A stretch of 64,000 nt of DNA from assembly GCF_963675165.1 (NCBI RefSeq), contig NC_087393.1:4975702-5039701 (forward strand), read 5' to 3'. The notes beneath the pieces were generated by a model that was not told where the DNA came from, searched no databases, and saw only the letters and a program-made list of their open reading frames with translations. Made by a program: the position numbers and the translations under genes. Positions 1-10,123 of this stretch are shown here, piece after piece. Source of the DNA: Halichondria panicea (lineage: Eukaryota; Porifera; Demospongiae; Suberitida; Halichondriidae). Each line of letters opens with the position of its first letter. Positions within the stretch are counted from its first letter, which is position 1.

Positions 1-3000
1 TTGAGTCTCGGCAAACGAGTGATTGGATTTGATGAGACTAGCGACGACGACAATCGAAGCAAGAAAACAAACTTGTATCTCCCACTTTCGATCCCGGAGA
101 GTTCGTTGACATGGAAACACCGACTGAACCCCGGTGGCACTCAAATGATTGTATTTAGAGCTAGTCAGTACGTCCCTAAAGCCGCCTCTTCTACGAGAAA
201 ATGTACGCGGTGGAGAAATCGTCGGAAAAACTCTGCTCAAAACAAAAAAAGGACCAGTGCTAATAAGGACGATACGACAGCTTCTACAAAAGCTACAAAT
301 GCCTCTTCTTTAACCGATGCTGCTACTTTGTTGAGAAATGGCACTTCTCTCGTGTCTAGTAATGCCAGGTCAGCAAGAGGAGAACTGCAAGCTCAGCAAA
401 CAGATGTAACTATGTGTGAATCTGTAGTACGCTCAGTAAAATCAAACAGGGCAAAAAGGAAGCCAGAGACTCGAGATGCTTGTGTAATGACAGACTTACA
501 GTTTGGGATTGAGTGCATTAATGAACTTACCCCCCTTTACCAATCTAGCATGCAAACCAAATCTCCAAACGACCCAATCAAAGAATCTTCTTCCTCGCAT
601 TTACAAAATGGCAATTCTTGTCACTCTAAACCCTCCTCTCCCCCTCCCAACAGAAGTAGATCAACCTCCCCACACCTCTCAAGACATGATAAGTGTACCT
701 CCCCTCTCGTGTCAAAGCTGGCTCTACAAAATGGCGTCGTCAACGGCTTGTCAATGAAAGGCTATGCCTCTCCAACCGTAGCTGCAATTAGGAAAAACGT
801 GAGACAACGAAAGAGAACGAAACGAAAACCTTATACGAGAACTAAGACAACAAATTCTAAAATCACCGCGCACAAAATTCAATCTACCCCTCCCACTGCA
901 CACCCGCCCACACAAGACGACCTCACCCGCAAAAAACTGTCTCGTAAAATTCCCAACAAACTTGGATCGGGAAAACATGGAATTCGTTCCTTTCTCATCT
1001 CTATCCCTCGCACACACTATATCGAGAAACCCACGACCACCAGCCCTCAGGGCTTTCTTCCGAAAAGCAACGATGAAGGATACAAAAATGTCGTCCGCAG
1101 TCCCGGCTATAGAAGACGAACAGAGATCCAGCTGCTCCTAGACGGAGACAAGCCTAGAGGTCAAAGAGTCCGAGCCGATCAGGTGCCCAAGTTCGTGGCA
1201 GAAGACGTTACAAGTTGGTCGACAAAGTCGTCATGCATGGGCAGTAGCACGCGCAAGATCACACCGGTGGATCATTATTCGTGTCCAATCCTTTCTCCGA
1301 AAAGTAACGCTAGTAGCACATCGCCCAATCACAGGAAGAGATCTCATAGCGAAGACTATTTCAATATTACTTCTCCAAATCAAGATCAACAACCGCCACA
1401 GAAATTCTCTCGTCTTACGAGTCCGTCGGATTCTGTTGCTACTACGTCGAGCACAGCTATAGATAAGCAAGCCAATCTTTTAGCTCCGACTGATCGAGAT
1501 TCAACAGCTGATGAAGATTGTTGTACTGATAATGAATGTACTGCTGATGTTGATGTGTGTATTCAGCCCAATGACGTGTTTTGTGCCGAGCTGGTTTTAT
1601 TTGATTCCCGTGGTGACTGTCTCCTTGGCGATGGTGAGTATGCTGTGATGATGCAGAAGTGCCTGGAGAGTGGAGAGAAGGAAGCGGCAGAGCTCCTGAC
1701 CTTTGAACCTCTCACCTGGAGCTCCGTGTTTAGTGGCAAAGCTCATGTGAGTGTACATTGTATTATCATTGCTTGCACCTTTCGTTAAAATATTGTCATT
1801 TTTTCATTCTCATACTTTTAGGAACAGTTTTTTGCTGTGTCTGAAAGTGTATTACATTGCTAAAAAATTTAGCAATGTCCCAATTTTCTTCAGCGTGATT
1901 CTGCGTCCAACAAGAACAAGAACCTGTTACTCAAGTTCTCTCTGAACTGGACAGACGGTCCCCCACAGCACCTCCTCTGTAGTAACCTGGATACTGCGCT
2001 CGACCTCAAGAAAATCAGGGAATGTAAGACTTCAATGCTGTTGAAACATTTTGGGATGTGTGTGTGTGTGATTCCGTGGTGTAGTTGGTTATCACGTGAG
2101 TCTAACACACTCAAGGTCCCCGGTTCAATCCCGGGTGGAATCACTTTTTAGTCTACCCAAATGCGAGCCATTGCACTTTTCTAGCTGTTTTATTTTAATT
2201 ATGGATCGGTCGTACGTCCCTTATAATGTGATAGCAGTTGATTTCGTGGTGTAGTTGGTTATCACGTGAGTCTAACACACTCAAGGTCCCCGGTTCAATC
2301 CCGGGTGGAATCACCTTTTAGTCTACCCAAATATGAATTGATGTTGCATTTTTCTAGCTGTTTAATATTAATTATGGATCGGTCGACGTCACTTATAACA
2401 TGATAGCAGTTGATTCCGTGGTGTAGTTGGTTATCACATGAGTCTAACACACTCAAGGTCCCCGGTTCAATCCCGGGTGGAATCACATTTTAGTCTACCC
2501 AAATATGAATGGCCGTTGCATTTTTCTAGCTGTTTAATATTAATTATGGATTGGTCGACGTCCCTTATAACATGATAGCAGTTGATTCCGTGGTGTACAT
2601 GTAGTTGGTTATCACGTGAGTCTAACACACTCAAGGTCTCCGGTTCAATCCCTGGTGGAAGCACCTTTTAGTCTACCCAAATGCCATTGGCTGTTATTAT
2701 GGATCGGTCGTACGTCACTTATAACATGATAGCAGTTGATTCTGTGGTGTAGTTGGTTATCACATGAGTCTAACACACTCAAGGTCCCCGGTTCAATCCC
2801 GGGTGGAATCACCTTTTAGTCTACCCAAATATGAATTGATGTTGCATTTTTCTAGCTGTTTAATATTAATTATGGATCGGTCGACGTCACTTATAACATG
2901 ATAGCAGTTGATTCCGTGGTGTAGTTGGTTATCACATGAGTCTAACACACTCAAGGTCCCCGGTTCAATCCCGGGTGGAATCACCTTTTAGTCTACCCCA

Positions 3001-6000
3001 AATATGAATGGCCGTTGCATTTTTCTAGCTGTTTAATATTAATTATGGATTGGTCGACGTCCCTTATAACATGATAGCAGTTGATTCCGTGGTGTAGTTG
3101 GTTATCACGTGAGTCTAACACACTCAAGGTCTCCGGTTCAATCCCTGGTGGAAGCACCTTTTAGTCTACCCAAATGCCATTGGCTGTTATTATGGATCGG
3201 TCGTACGTCACTTATAACATGATAGCAGTTGATTCTGTGGTGTAGTTGGTTATCACATGAGTCTAACACACTCAAGGTTCCCAGTTCAATCCCGGGTGGA
3301 ATCACTTTTTAGTCTACCCAAATGCCATTGGCTGTTATTATGGATCGGTCGTACGTCACTTATAACATGATAGCAGTTGATTCTGTGGTGTGGTGTAGTT
3401 GGTTATCACATGAGTCTAACACACTCAAGGTCCCCGGTTCAATCCCTGGTGGAACCACTTTTTGGAGAACCTAATTAACTATATAATACCTTTTTACCTC
3501 TAGCGTACTACTTATCACTATCTCCATCTCCGAGACCACTCTCCCCCGTCCCTCCCATAATCGAGCACCTAAACTCGGACTCACAAGATTCGAGCATGCT
3601 CACTGCAACAGAAAATGGCGTCCCAGTGACTGCTCTCTTCCCGGCTGAGACCACAGACTCGCAAACTCTCATGGAGGTGGACACACTCTCGTCTCTAAGC
3701 CAGCCCCCCTCACTGGAGAAAGAGAAGATACTGTTCAACTTTCTCTATGGCAGCAACAGCTTACAGCAGACTGAGTGCAAAGAAGACCTGCATTGTCCGT
3801 GGTGCTTCATTCCCTGTGTCAAGTTCTACACTTTGCTCAAGCATATGTCACTGTGTCATCCCCGCTTCCAGTTTACCTACTCTGTGAGTGTTTGTGTGTC
3901 TGCGTATGTGTAGTGTGTGTGTGTGTGTAGTGTGTGTGTGTGTAGTGTGTGTTTTTGTGTCTGTCCGTACGTATGTGTGCTGTGTGCATGTGTATGTGTT
4001 GCCATGGTGTTTGTCTATGTGTATGTGTTGCCATGGTGTTTGTCTATGTGTATGTGTCCCTACATTGAGCATGTGGGTGTAGTCGTGACTGGTTCTGCTC
4101 TGTCATTCAACAATGCTACATGTATGATGACATGCACTGTGTTACAGCATATCAATCCTCTGCATTTTTAAAGTACTAGAGTCGGCTGTTTAAATATAAC
4201 TTTTCCCCCACCTATAGCCCACGGTATTTTCTCAATAGGCCTCAACAAGTTTTATCCTACCATTTAAAAGAGTTCACATCAAGTTTTCAGAATAATTATC
4301 ATAATAAAAGTGTTGACATTGGAACATCAGAACTCCCGTTATGGTTGCTCAAAGGTTCCCTTGTAGCAAGACACTCAGCGCACACTCCTAATGACCTAGC
4401 TTTGTATCTCCCATACACAGCTGAGTCAACAGAAGGCCAAGGTGATTGATGTCCATGTGAATAAACTGTACGACACGAGTAGCTCAATAGAGCGTGACCC
4501 GGGTGAAAAGGACAATCTGAGTCTTGTGAAGATGAAACAGCGGCCAGCCAAGAGCTTCTCTTGCACCTGCGTCCTTGTTGACAGGTGTGTTAGTACTCAG
4601 TGGTCTGTTTGTCGGTAAATAATCATTACATATCGTTGTCATGGTTTCTGTGTCCCTCCTTTTATCCTATATAGTCTGCCAGAGCCAGTAATTATACTGA
4701 ACCTTTAAGCTTTGTAAGAATCTCATCTAGTACGTACTGTACGCTGCAGTGCAGTAGATGCGTTTTTGCAGTAGATGTACTCTTGCTATTGAAAAGCCAC
4801 ATGCTAATAATTATAATTATGCTTCTTTACAGTATGCTAGAATAATTATTAGCAGCTGCTATTACATAATCACCCTCTCTTGTACGCTCACAGAGGAGTG
4901 GATATTGAAGAGGACGTGTCAGAGTTTATGAATGATGGCTCCTGGAGAAGAGGCTACAACACGAACAGGTGAGAAACGCTCTACTGTGTGTGTGATTGTG
5001 CAGCCTCTGTAGCTCAGCGGTTAGAGCACTGGTCTTGTAAACCAGGGGTCGAGAGTTCAAATCTCTCCGGAGGCTTTCTTTTTGCTTAGTACGCTGGTCT
5101 GTTTGTCCATAGATAGAGTAGAGAGGGATTGGAAATGGAAGTGATTCACGTGATGTTTTACAATGAAGTCTATGTAGTGGCTCTGGGACCATCCGTGTAT
5201 CTCCTCATAACTCCCGCAAAAGCTCGGGAAACTTATTGTGTCCAAAGCATACATCTCAGAGCTACCCCCATTACTGAATCACATGCCCCCTGATAGTAGG
5301 TATCAATTGGAAACGAAGAAAATATAATCTCGATTGTTGTGAAGTAGCTAGAAGCACTGAGCGCTTTTCATGCTTGTGTTCCTATAGAACCTATGATATA
5401 ACTAAGGCTGTGTAACTAAATAGTGTCCTGTGTCCCAAATGACCTCGAGTATGAGATGAAAGTTGATGTTTAGCAGCAGAACTGCTTGTGGACTTCTTAC
5501 AGAGAGCAAAACAATTCTCATGAATTTAGCCCTCGTGTTAAAAAGTAAGCCTCGATTAAACCGCGGAGATACACGGATGGTACTTCGAGGGTACTTCCGT
5601 TTCTAATCCCTCTCTACTCTATCTATGGTTTGTCTAAGTCAGCTTACAATAATTCTCATTTTGGTTGTGTATAAAGCCTCTGTAGCTCAGGGGTTAGAGC
5701 ACTGGTCTTGTAAACCAGGGGTCGGGAGTTCAAATCTTTCTAGAGGCTTTCTTTTTGCTATAGTACGCTGGTCTGTTTGTCTAAGTTAATATTCCCAGCT
5801 TACAATAATTCTCATTTTGGTTGTGTGTGTAGCCTCTGTAGCTCAGGGGTTAGAGCACTGGTCTTGTAAACCAGGGGTCGGGAGTTCAAATCTCTCCGGA
5901 GGCTTTCTTTTTGCTATAGTACGCTGGTCTGTTTGTCTAAGTTAATATTCCCAGCTTACAATAATTCTCATTTTGGTTGTGTGTGTAGCCTCTGTAGCTC

Positions 6001-7296
6001 AGGGGTTAGAGCACTGGTCTTGTAAACCAGGGGTCGGGAGTTCAAATCTCTCCGGAGGCTTTCTTTTTGCTATAGTACGCTGGTCTGTTTGTCTAAGTTA
6101 ATATTCCCAGCTTACAATAATTCTCATTTTGGTTGTGTGTGTAGCCTCTGTAGCTCAGCGGTTAGAGCACTGGTCTCGTAAACCAGGGGTCGAGAGTTCA
6201 AATCTTTCTAGAGGCTTTCTTTTTGCCACTGACACCAACTTTTGAAGTTTCTTTTTACATGTGCATGTATGTCAGGACCATTTTGAACCAAAGCCTTACT
6301 CGTTGCCTTCCATGTGAAGCCTCTGTAGCTCAGTGGTTAGAGCACTGGTCTTGTAAACCAGGGGCCGAGAGTTCAAATCTCTCCAGGGGCTTATTTTTTT
6401 AACACGTACCTTATTTATACTAATGACGTAATTACCTCCCTTGATCCTTGATTCCCTCTTCCACAGGATGTACTACCATTTAAACTCAAGCCTGCCCATG
6501 CTTGAGGAAGAGATAAAAGTGGACAGCGAGGGGGAAGAGAGCAATCTTGAGTGGCAGAAGATCTGCTGTCAGAAGGTGAGGGATTCAACACTTCATTTTA
6601 GCCTCGATCCATCTCTATGATGATCTGAGTTATTTTTGAGACTTCTGCTAGCTGTTATTATAATTATTTCCCGTGCAGATGCTCGATGACTTCACTGACG
6701 TGAACAAAGGAGAGAAGAGGCTCATGAAGCTGTGGAACCTCTTCGTCATGGAGAACAAGTGAGTGCATGCCAGCTGTGTTTGTATGTGTAGCTATTGTCA
6801 AAAGCTTGAAGGCTAATTATGCTTAGTCGTTGAATTAACAGGTTAGAAAGTAGCTATTAGTATTGTTGAAGGCCGTGTATGTGCTCCTGAAGATGTACTA
6901 TATCTCAGTCACTAAGTCAGTATTAAAATGTATTGCAAGATTACCTATACTTGCAAGACTAATACTCTTGATTCTAAAAAAAGTCTCTTTGATACATTTT
7001 TACTCTTGTGCCAACTGAATATACAGAAGCTTTTCAAATTTACCCACTGACTTTTTAGTGCAGCATTGCTATGGTAATACACTGTCACCCATTTCCTTGT
7101 GTTCCTATACAGGCTCATTGCAGAGAAGCAGATACCTGCAGCATGTCTACTGTTTGTCAGCAAGTACAAAGAGAACCTTTTGGAGGAGAAAATCGACAGG
7201 AACTTTCTCTCACACCTCATCAGTCAGTACGATTTTGGTTTGATACCATCCTCGACTATTGAACAGTGCATGTCAGCTCTATATGAAAACTCTTAG
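1..7296 (+). CDS. SUZ12: Polycomb protein SUZ12 (5' end outside window)
   Basis: Core subunit of Polycomb repressive complex 2, which places H3K27 methylation in the nucleus. Exons read by eye: 1-1746, 1894-2023, 3504-3883, 4421-4584, 4894-4968, 6467-6575, 6679-6758, 7113-7296; all phases close, giving 955 codons in the window. Evidence is the SUZ12 zinc finger (LHCPWCFIPC followed by KHMSLCH, exon at 3504-3883) and a C-terminal VEFS box from about 4894 onward, with DVNKGEKRLMKLWN (exon 6679) and FLSHLISQYDFGLI (last exon). A block at 1580-1746 and 1894-1960 (LLGDGEYAVMMQ, then LLLKFSLNWTDG) matches the pre-zinc-finger region. The first exon is long, basic and Ser/Thr-rich and unlike vertebrate SUZ12. 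Frame 1 is open at base 1 with no ATG, so upstream coding is missing. Introns 2 and 5 carry the tRNA arrays. Confidence 0.93.
2070..2143 (+). tRNA. tRNA-Val(AAC), unit 1
   Basis: Cloverleaf: acceptor GATTCCG pairs with TGGAATC; anticodon stem TGAGT/ACTCA encloses loop CTAACAC with anticodon AAC; T arm CCCGG-TTCAATC-CCGGG. A TTTTT terminator follows at once. Confidence 0.93.
2240..2313 (+). tRNA. tRNA-Val(AAC), unit 2
   Basis: Same fold as unit 1; the acceptor strand starts GATTTCG, keeping pairing with a T-G wobble. TTTT terminator follows. Confidence 0.92.
2412..2485 (+). tRNA. tRNA-Val(AAC), unit 3
   Basis: Intact acceptor, anticodon and T stems; differs from unit 1 mainly by A for G between the D and anticodon stems. 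Confidence 0.92.
2584..2663 (+). tRNA. tRNA-Val(AAC), unit 4, degenerate
   Basis: The anticodon arm is kept, but there is a 6-bp insertion at the D arm (GTGTACATGTAG), a T-stem mismatch (TCCGG against CCTGG) and an acceptor mismatch (GATTCCG against TGGAAGC). Probably a tRNA pseudogene. Confidence 0.7.
2738..2811 (+). tRNA. tRNA-Val(AAC), unit 5
   Basis: Full cloverleaf; acceptor GATTCTG pairs with TGGAATC through a wobble. TTTT terminator. Confidence 0.91.
2910..2983 (+). tRNA. tRNA-Val(AAC), unit 6
   Basis: Full cloverleaf with the same sequence as unit 3. TTTT terminator. Confidence 0.92.
3083..3156 (+). tRNA. tRNA-Val(AAC), unit 7, degenerate
   Basis: Shares the T-stem and acceptor mismatches of unit 4 but lacks its D-arm insertion. 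Likely weak or non-functional. Confidence 0.72.
3231..3304 (+). tRNA. tRNA-Val(AAC), unit 8, T-stem mismatch
   Basis: Acceptor and anticodon stems pair; the T stem has one mismatch (CCCAG against CCGGG). Confidence 0.78.
3379..3457 (+). tRNA. tRNA-Val(AAC), unit 9, degenerate
   Basis: A 5-bp duplication (TGTGGTGTGGTGTAG) lies before the D arm, with T-stem and acceptor mismatches (end TGGAACC). Probable pseudogene closing the array. Confidence 0.7.
5003..5075 (+). tRNA. tRNA-Thr(TGT), copy 1
   Basis: Acceptor GCCTCTG/CGGAGGC, anticodon stem CTGGT/ACCAG with loop CTTGTAA (anticodon TGT), T arm GAGAG-TTCAAAT-CTCTC. A T run follows. It lies in the SUZ12 intron 4969-6466, in the host sense. Confidence 0.93.
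5108..5627. mobile_element. 520-bp inverted-repeat element inserted in the tRNA-Thr array
   Basis: The ends are inverted repeats of about 35 bp with two mismatches, starting CATAGATAGAGTAGAGAGGG and ending with its complement. They are flanked by a perfect 7-bp direct repeat GTTTGTC (5101-5107 and 5628-5634). The other tRNA-Thr spacers carry the empty site GTTTGTCTAAG once, which proves insertion. A second internal inverted pair (CCATCCGTGTATCTCC near 5190; complement near 5565) extends the fold. No coding capacity seen. Confidence 0.9.
5676..5748 (+). tRNA. tRNA-Thr(TGT), copy 2
   Basis: Same fold as copy 1, with G-T wobbles in the T stem (GGGAG/CTTTC) and at the acceptor base (TAGAGGC). 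T run follows. Confidence 0.9.
5832..5904 (+). tRNA. tRNA-Thr(TGT), copy 3
   Basis: Intact cloverleaf, anticodon TGT. It is followed by the common spacer with TTTCTTTTTGC. Confidence 0.93.
5988..6060 (+). tRNA. tRNA-Thr(TGT), copy 4
   Basis: Same sequence as copy 3, 156 bp downstream, with the same spacer. Confidence 0.93.
6144..6216 (+). tRNA. tRNA-Thr(CGT), copy 5, changed anticodon
   Basis: Anticodon loop CTCGTAA gives anticodon CGT where its neighbours have TGT. The stems pair as in copy 2 (CTTTC T stem, TAGAGGC acceptor). It still decodes threonine (ACG). Confidence 0.9.
6319..6391 (+). tRNA. tRNA-Thr(TGT), copy 6
   Basis: Acceptor GCCTCTG/CAGGGGC with a wobble; anticodon TGT. It ends in TTATTTTTTT. 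Its upstream spacer differs from the other copies. Confidence 0.91.
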
Positions 7297-7572
7297 CATT
7301 GATATCAGAGTCACTTTGCAAAGTAATTAATTATAATTATTATACACTTCTGTTTATGTCAGGTATTATGTCAGCTTGTACGTCAATGTATTAGCTGTGA
7401 TCTTAAGAAATCTCTCTGTTACCACCACTCTCCAATATATATCACAAATAACTTATTTCTGTTAATTAATAGAATGTTGTATTTAATTATTATTATTGTA
7501 TAATCTGCAACTGAAACCTTTCATGCATCTTTGGTGCAACCAGTCGGAAATGACCGGATGTAAATTGTTACG

Positions 7573-7749
7573 TCGATTAACAGTGTGAGAATCATTCCAT
7601 TGGCCAGCCTCCAGTAAGTACCACGCCTCCAACTCATAGTTATTGTCGTAGTGTGCCCTGAGGGCCTTAACAGCGAGCACCCACTCTCGGGCCACACGTA
7701 ACTGCTCAATCACAAACACCTCTTGTTTAGAAAGCTCTTCAATTGACAT
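7573..7749 (-). pseudogene. NUP96 (NUP98 C-terminal half) exon relic
   Basis: A minus-strand reading frame contains EVFVIEQLRVAREW, VKALRAHYDNN and EAWYLLEAGQWNDSHTV. This follows the NUP96 pattern of a helix with 'LxVPxxWIHEAKAxRA', then 'EALxLFKAxHWNxCHK'. Only one exon-sized block is present. The frame around it is unrelated and ends in low-complexity sequence, and no flanking exons were recognised between SUZ12 and the JmjC gene. It is best read as a captured or decayed fragment rather than a gene. The family call is from memory of the motif. Confidence 0.5.
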
Positions 7750-7990
7750 GGAATGGAACATACATACAGTATGAAGGAATGCCCACTGATTAATTGTGCA
7801 TACTTCGTAATAATATGTGAATTGCATGTTCTTCAGATGTGAATAAACAGGTTAACACATTAAGAAAACACGGACATGGAGAATTGATGATTTATACGGA
7901 GTCAAAGTTATGAAGAAAGTTTTTATAGAACATGTTGTAGTTGAGTCTGCAGGTTTGACACGGGAACTCTTTAGTTAGCAGAGGCTCATA

Positions 7991-8061
7991 CCTGTGTGTG
8001 TGAGTGTGTGTGTGAGTGTGGGTGTGAGTGTGGGTGTGTGTGTGAGTGTGTGTGTGTGCAT

Positions 8062-8099
<38 letters not shown>

Positions 8100-8101
8100 A
8101 T

Positions 8102-8152
<51 letters not shown>
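7991..8152. repeat. GT microsatellite
   Basis: About 160 bp of interrupted (GT)n with GA and CA variants, in the gap between the convergent SUZ12 and JmjC genes. Long CxCxC/HTHTH frames here are artefacts. Confidence 0.95.
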
Positions 8153-8312
8153 CAGGTGGAACAATAATAGTGTAACTGTACGTGTGTACTGAGAGAGAGA
8201 GACTGCAATAGCAGATATATGTATGTATGCACACAAGACTCTAGTCTGACATTATGGGCATTTAATATCAACAATAGCAGCTCTATATGTGTACCTACGA
8301 TCATCTTACACA

Positions 8313-9884
8313 CTATCGTATATACCAGAAATTAATGGCCAGGTTTCTTCTCTCCACTGGGTCGGGATGGGACTGAACTTCGTGCCACCAGAAGGCAGGC
8401 ATGAACAGTACATCTCCAGGCTTGAGCACGCAGTGAACACGACGTGCTGTGGCAAAGTTTGGAAATATCTCAAAGTCAGGCCGCAGAATGTCAACAGGGG
8501 ACATGACCATTGACGTGCTTTCCAGTAGGGAGTTGCGGGAGAAGGTGCTCCTCGAGGGGTCAAAGGTTAAGATGGCTTCAGGGATGTGAGCTTCGTAGAG
8601 ATTCTCGTTGTGATGGGGATCAAATAGTGTAAGATGCTTCTCCCCTGACAACTGTAATGGAGGGGGTAAATTGTAACAGTTAACGAGAGTGCTAGATTTT
8701 GGGTAGAACAATCACATACAATTTATAACAGTATAATTACATGTATATAGTAGACATACCATACAGAGAAAGTTGTCGTAGGGGTCAAAGTGCAGCTTCC
8801 CCAGTGTGTTCCCATCGCTCAGCCACATGTTTAAATGTCGTCTCTCCAACTCTCCCTCGAGAAATGGCAGCTCGTGAACATCTTCTTCCAACTCTTGCAT
8901 GTGGTACGGAATAGAAGAATACTCTAAATACGCCGAATATGAGACATTTCCGGACGATATTAAGTCTAAGAAATCAGAAAAGAGCATTTCGCTAGTAGCC
9001 GGTCGAACAACTACAAGATCAGGGAACTTTAACTGCGACTTCACATTAGGTGGGATGTGCTGCTCGTGATGATCTCGCCAAAGATAAGCACTCTCAACTC
9101 CCTCAAAAACACCGTCATCCGTTAGTTTTATGTGGATATGTTTTGGGCCAAACGTTTGTCGAAGATACTCTCGAGTCCATTTTCTAATTGGAATCGAATC
9201 TTTATATGCATTCTTGATTACGACTGGTCTTGAACGAAATAAATACTCAGTGAAAAACTCCATTTTCGAGGGCATTCTGTTCAGCTCCACACAGTTTTCA
9301 ATAGGTTGGTCAGGGGTGTATAAATTCTCCATAATGTGTCTGTGAAACAGGCCTCCATGGGTTAAATGTCCGTGTGGTGTTCGAAAAGTGTGACATTTCT
9401 CGTTTACATACTGTACTAGTACCTCAACATTTAATTGGCCTGCGTATGAGTGGGCGTAAAATTTTGTCTTCGGTGGAGACAATAAACATGTTCTGTCTTT
9501 AAGTTCCCTCTCATAAAAAGCAATATAAACTTCGTCATCTTTTAACGAACTCCTCCATATAATTTGATCGGTAAGACTAGATCTACTGCGATTTGCTTCC
9601 TCGGAAAATTGTCCAATGAAAATAGTTTGTTCGTCTTGAAAAACATGACTCAGTTCGAGCAACAGGGACTCCAGATCGACATACGTGGGATATGGTGGAA
9701 CTCCCAATAGTGCACACTTCTGTGTTAGTAGCTCAGGGAGGTCGGACAGGCGAATGGTTTGTAATAGTGCGGCTTGTGCTGCATTGGACTCATGATGGTT
9801 CTTGCTCACATTTCCAGAATGGCTTGCACTTCCAGTATATGCAGCTAGCAGACTAATACAGAGCAATGTAATTCTACTTTGCAT
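8313..9884 (-). CDS. Secreted or ER-lumenal JmjC-domain (cupin-8) dioxygenase-like protein
   Basis: Two exons, 8760-9884 and 8313-8651, give 487 aa. The N terminus (MQSRITLLCISLLAAYTGSA) is a clear signal peptide, unusual for the largely cytosolic or nuclear JmjC hydroxylases. The C-terminal half fits the JMJD7/cupin-8 fold: RSRPVVIKNA near residue 210, the Fe(II) motif LHFDP (His365, Asp367), then SGEKHLTLFDP, LKPGDVLFMPAFWWHEV (His465) and AINFWY. The HxD...H triad is complete, so a 2-oxoglutarate oxygenase acting in the secretory pathway is likely; the substrate is unknown. The middle region (residues 40-190) is not recognised. The start is 239 bp from the divergent SPSB3 start, so they probably share a promoter region. 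Confidence 0.85.
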
Positions 9885-10123
9885 GGCTGAAAATAGAGGT
9901 AGAGTTAGCTACTGACATGTACTGAGCATGAGCTAGCTAGCTAGCTCTATACTATTAAAAGCAGAGATACTATACTAAAGACTGGGTATACTTGGTAAAG
10001 GTCATTAGCTAAGGAAGCTAGCTATAGAAAGGGTCGTGATATCCACTTCTTTAATATCATCACTCTTGTAAACAATAGTTCTAGCCAGTGGGAAACTTCT
10101 CTCTCTCTCTCTCTCTCAAGGTC
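9885..10123. promoter_or_regulatory. Shared 239-bp gap between divergent JmjC and SPSB3 starts
   Basis: Head-to-head start codons are 239 bp apart. It contains a GCTAGCTAGCTAGCTC run and a (CT)n tract at 10101-10117 just before the SPSB3 ATG. No clear TATA box seen. The bidirectional role is inferred from layout only. Confidence 0.45.

Larger units (their letters stand above)
2070..3457 (+). repeat. Tandem array of nine tRNA-Val units inside a SUZ12 intron
   Basis: Nine units start at 2070, 2240, 2412, 2584, 2738, 2910, 3083, 3231 and 3379, so the period is 148-173 bp. Each unit is a tRNA-Val gene followed by a T run and a spacer ending in a shared TATAACATGATAGCAGTT-like lead. Spacers are of two kinds: long (with TTTTTCTAGCTGTTTAAT) and short (with TTGGCTGTTATTATGG). 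Units 3-4 and 6-7 look like copies of one two-unit block. All genes are in the same sense as SUZ12. Confidence 0.92.

Noticed and set aside
1890-2984. Repeated minus-strand peptides of the type PPGIEPGTLSVLDS
   Set aside because: They are antisense translations of the tRNA-Val genes; the cloverleafs explain the conservation.
4926-5254. Minus-strand frames around 5000-5250 (one with RRDLNSRPLVYKTSALTAELQR)
   Set aside because: One is the antisense of tRNA-Thr copy 1 and the other lies in the inserted element.
10088-10123. Upstream extension of SPSB3 (GTG start)
   Set aside because: No ATG; the segment is a CT repeat. The ATG at 10124 gives a family-like N terminus.
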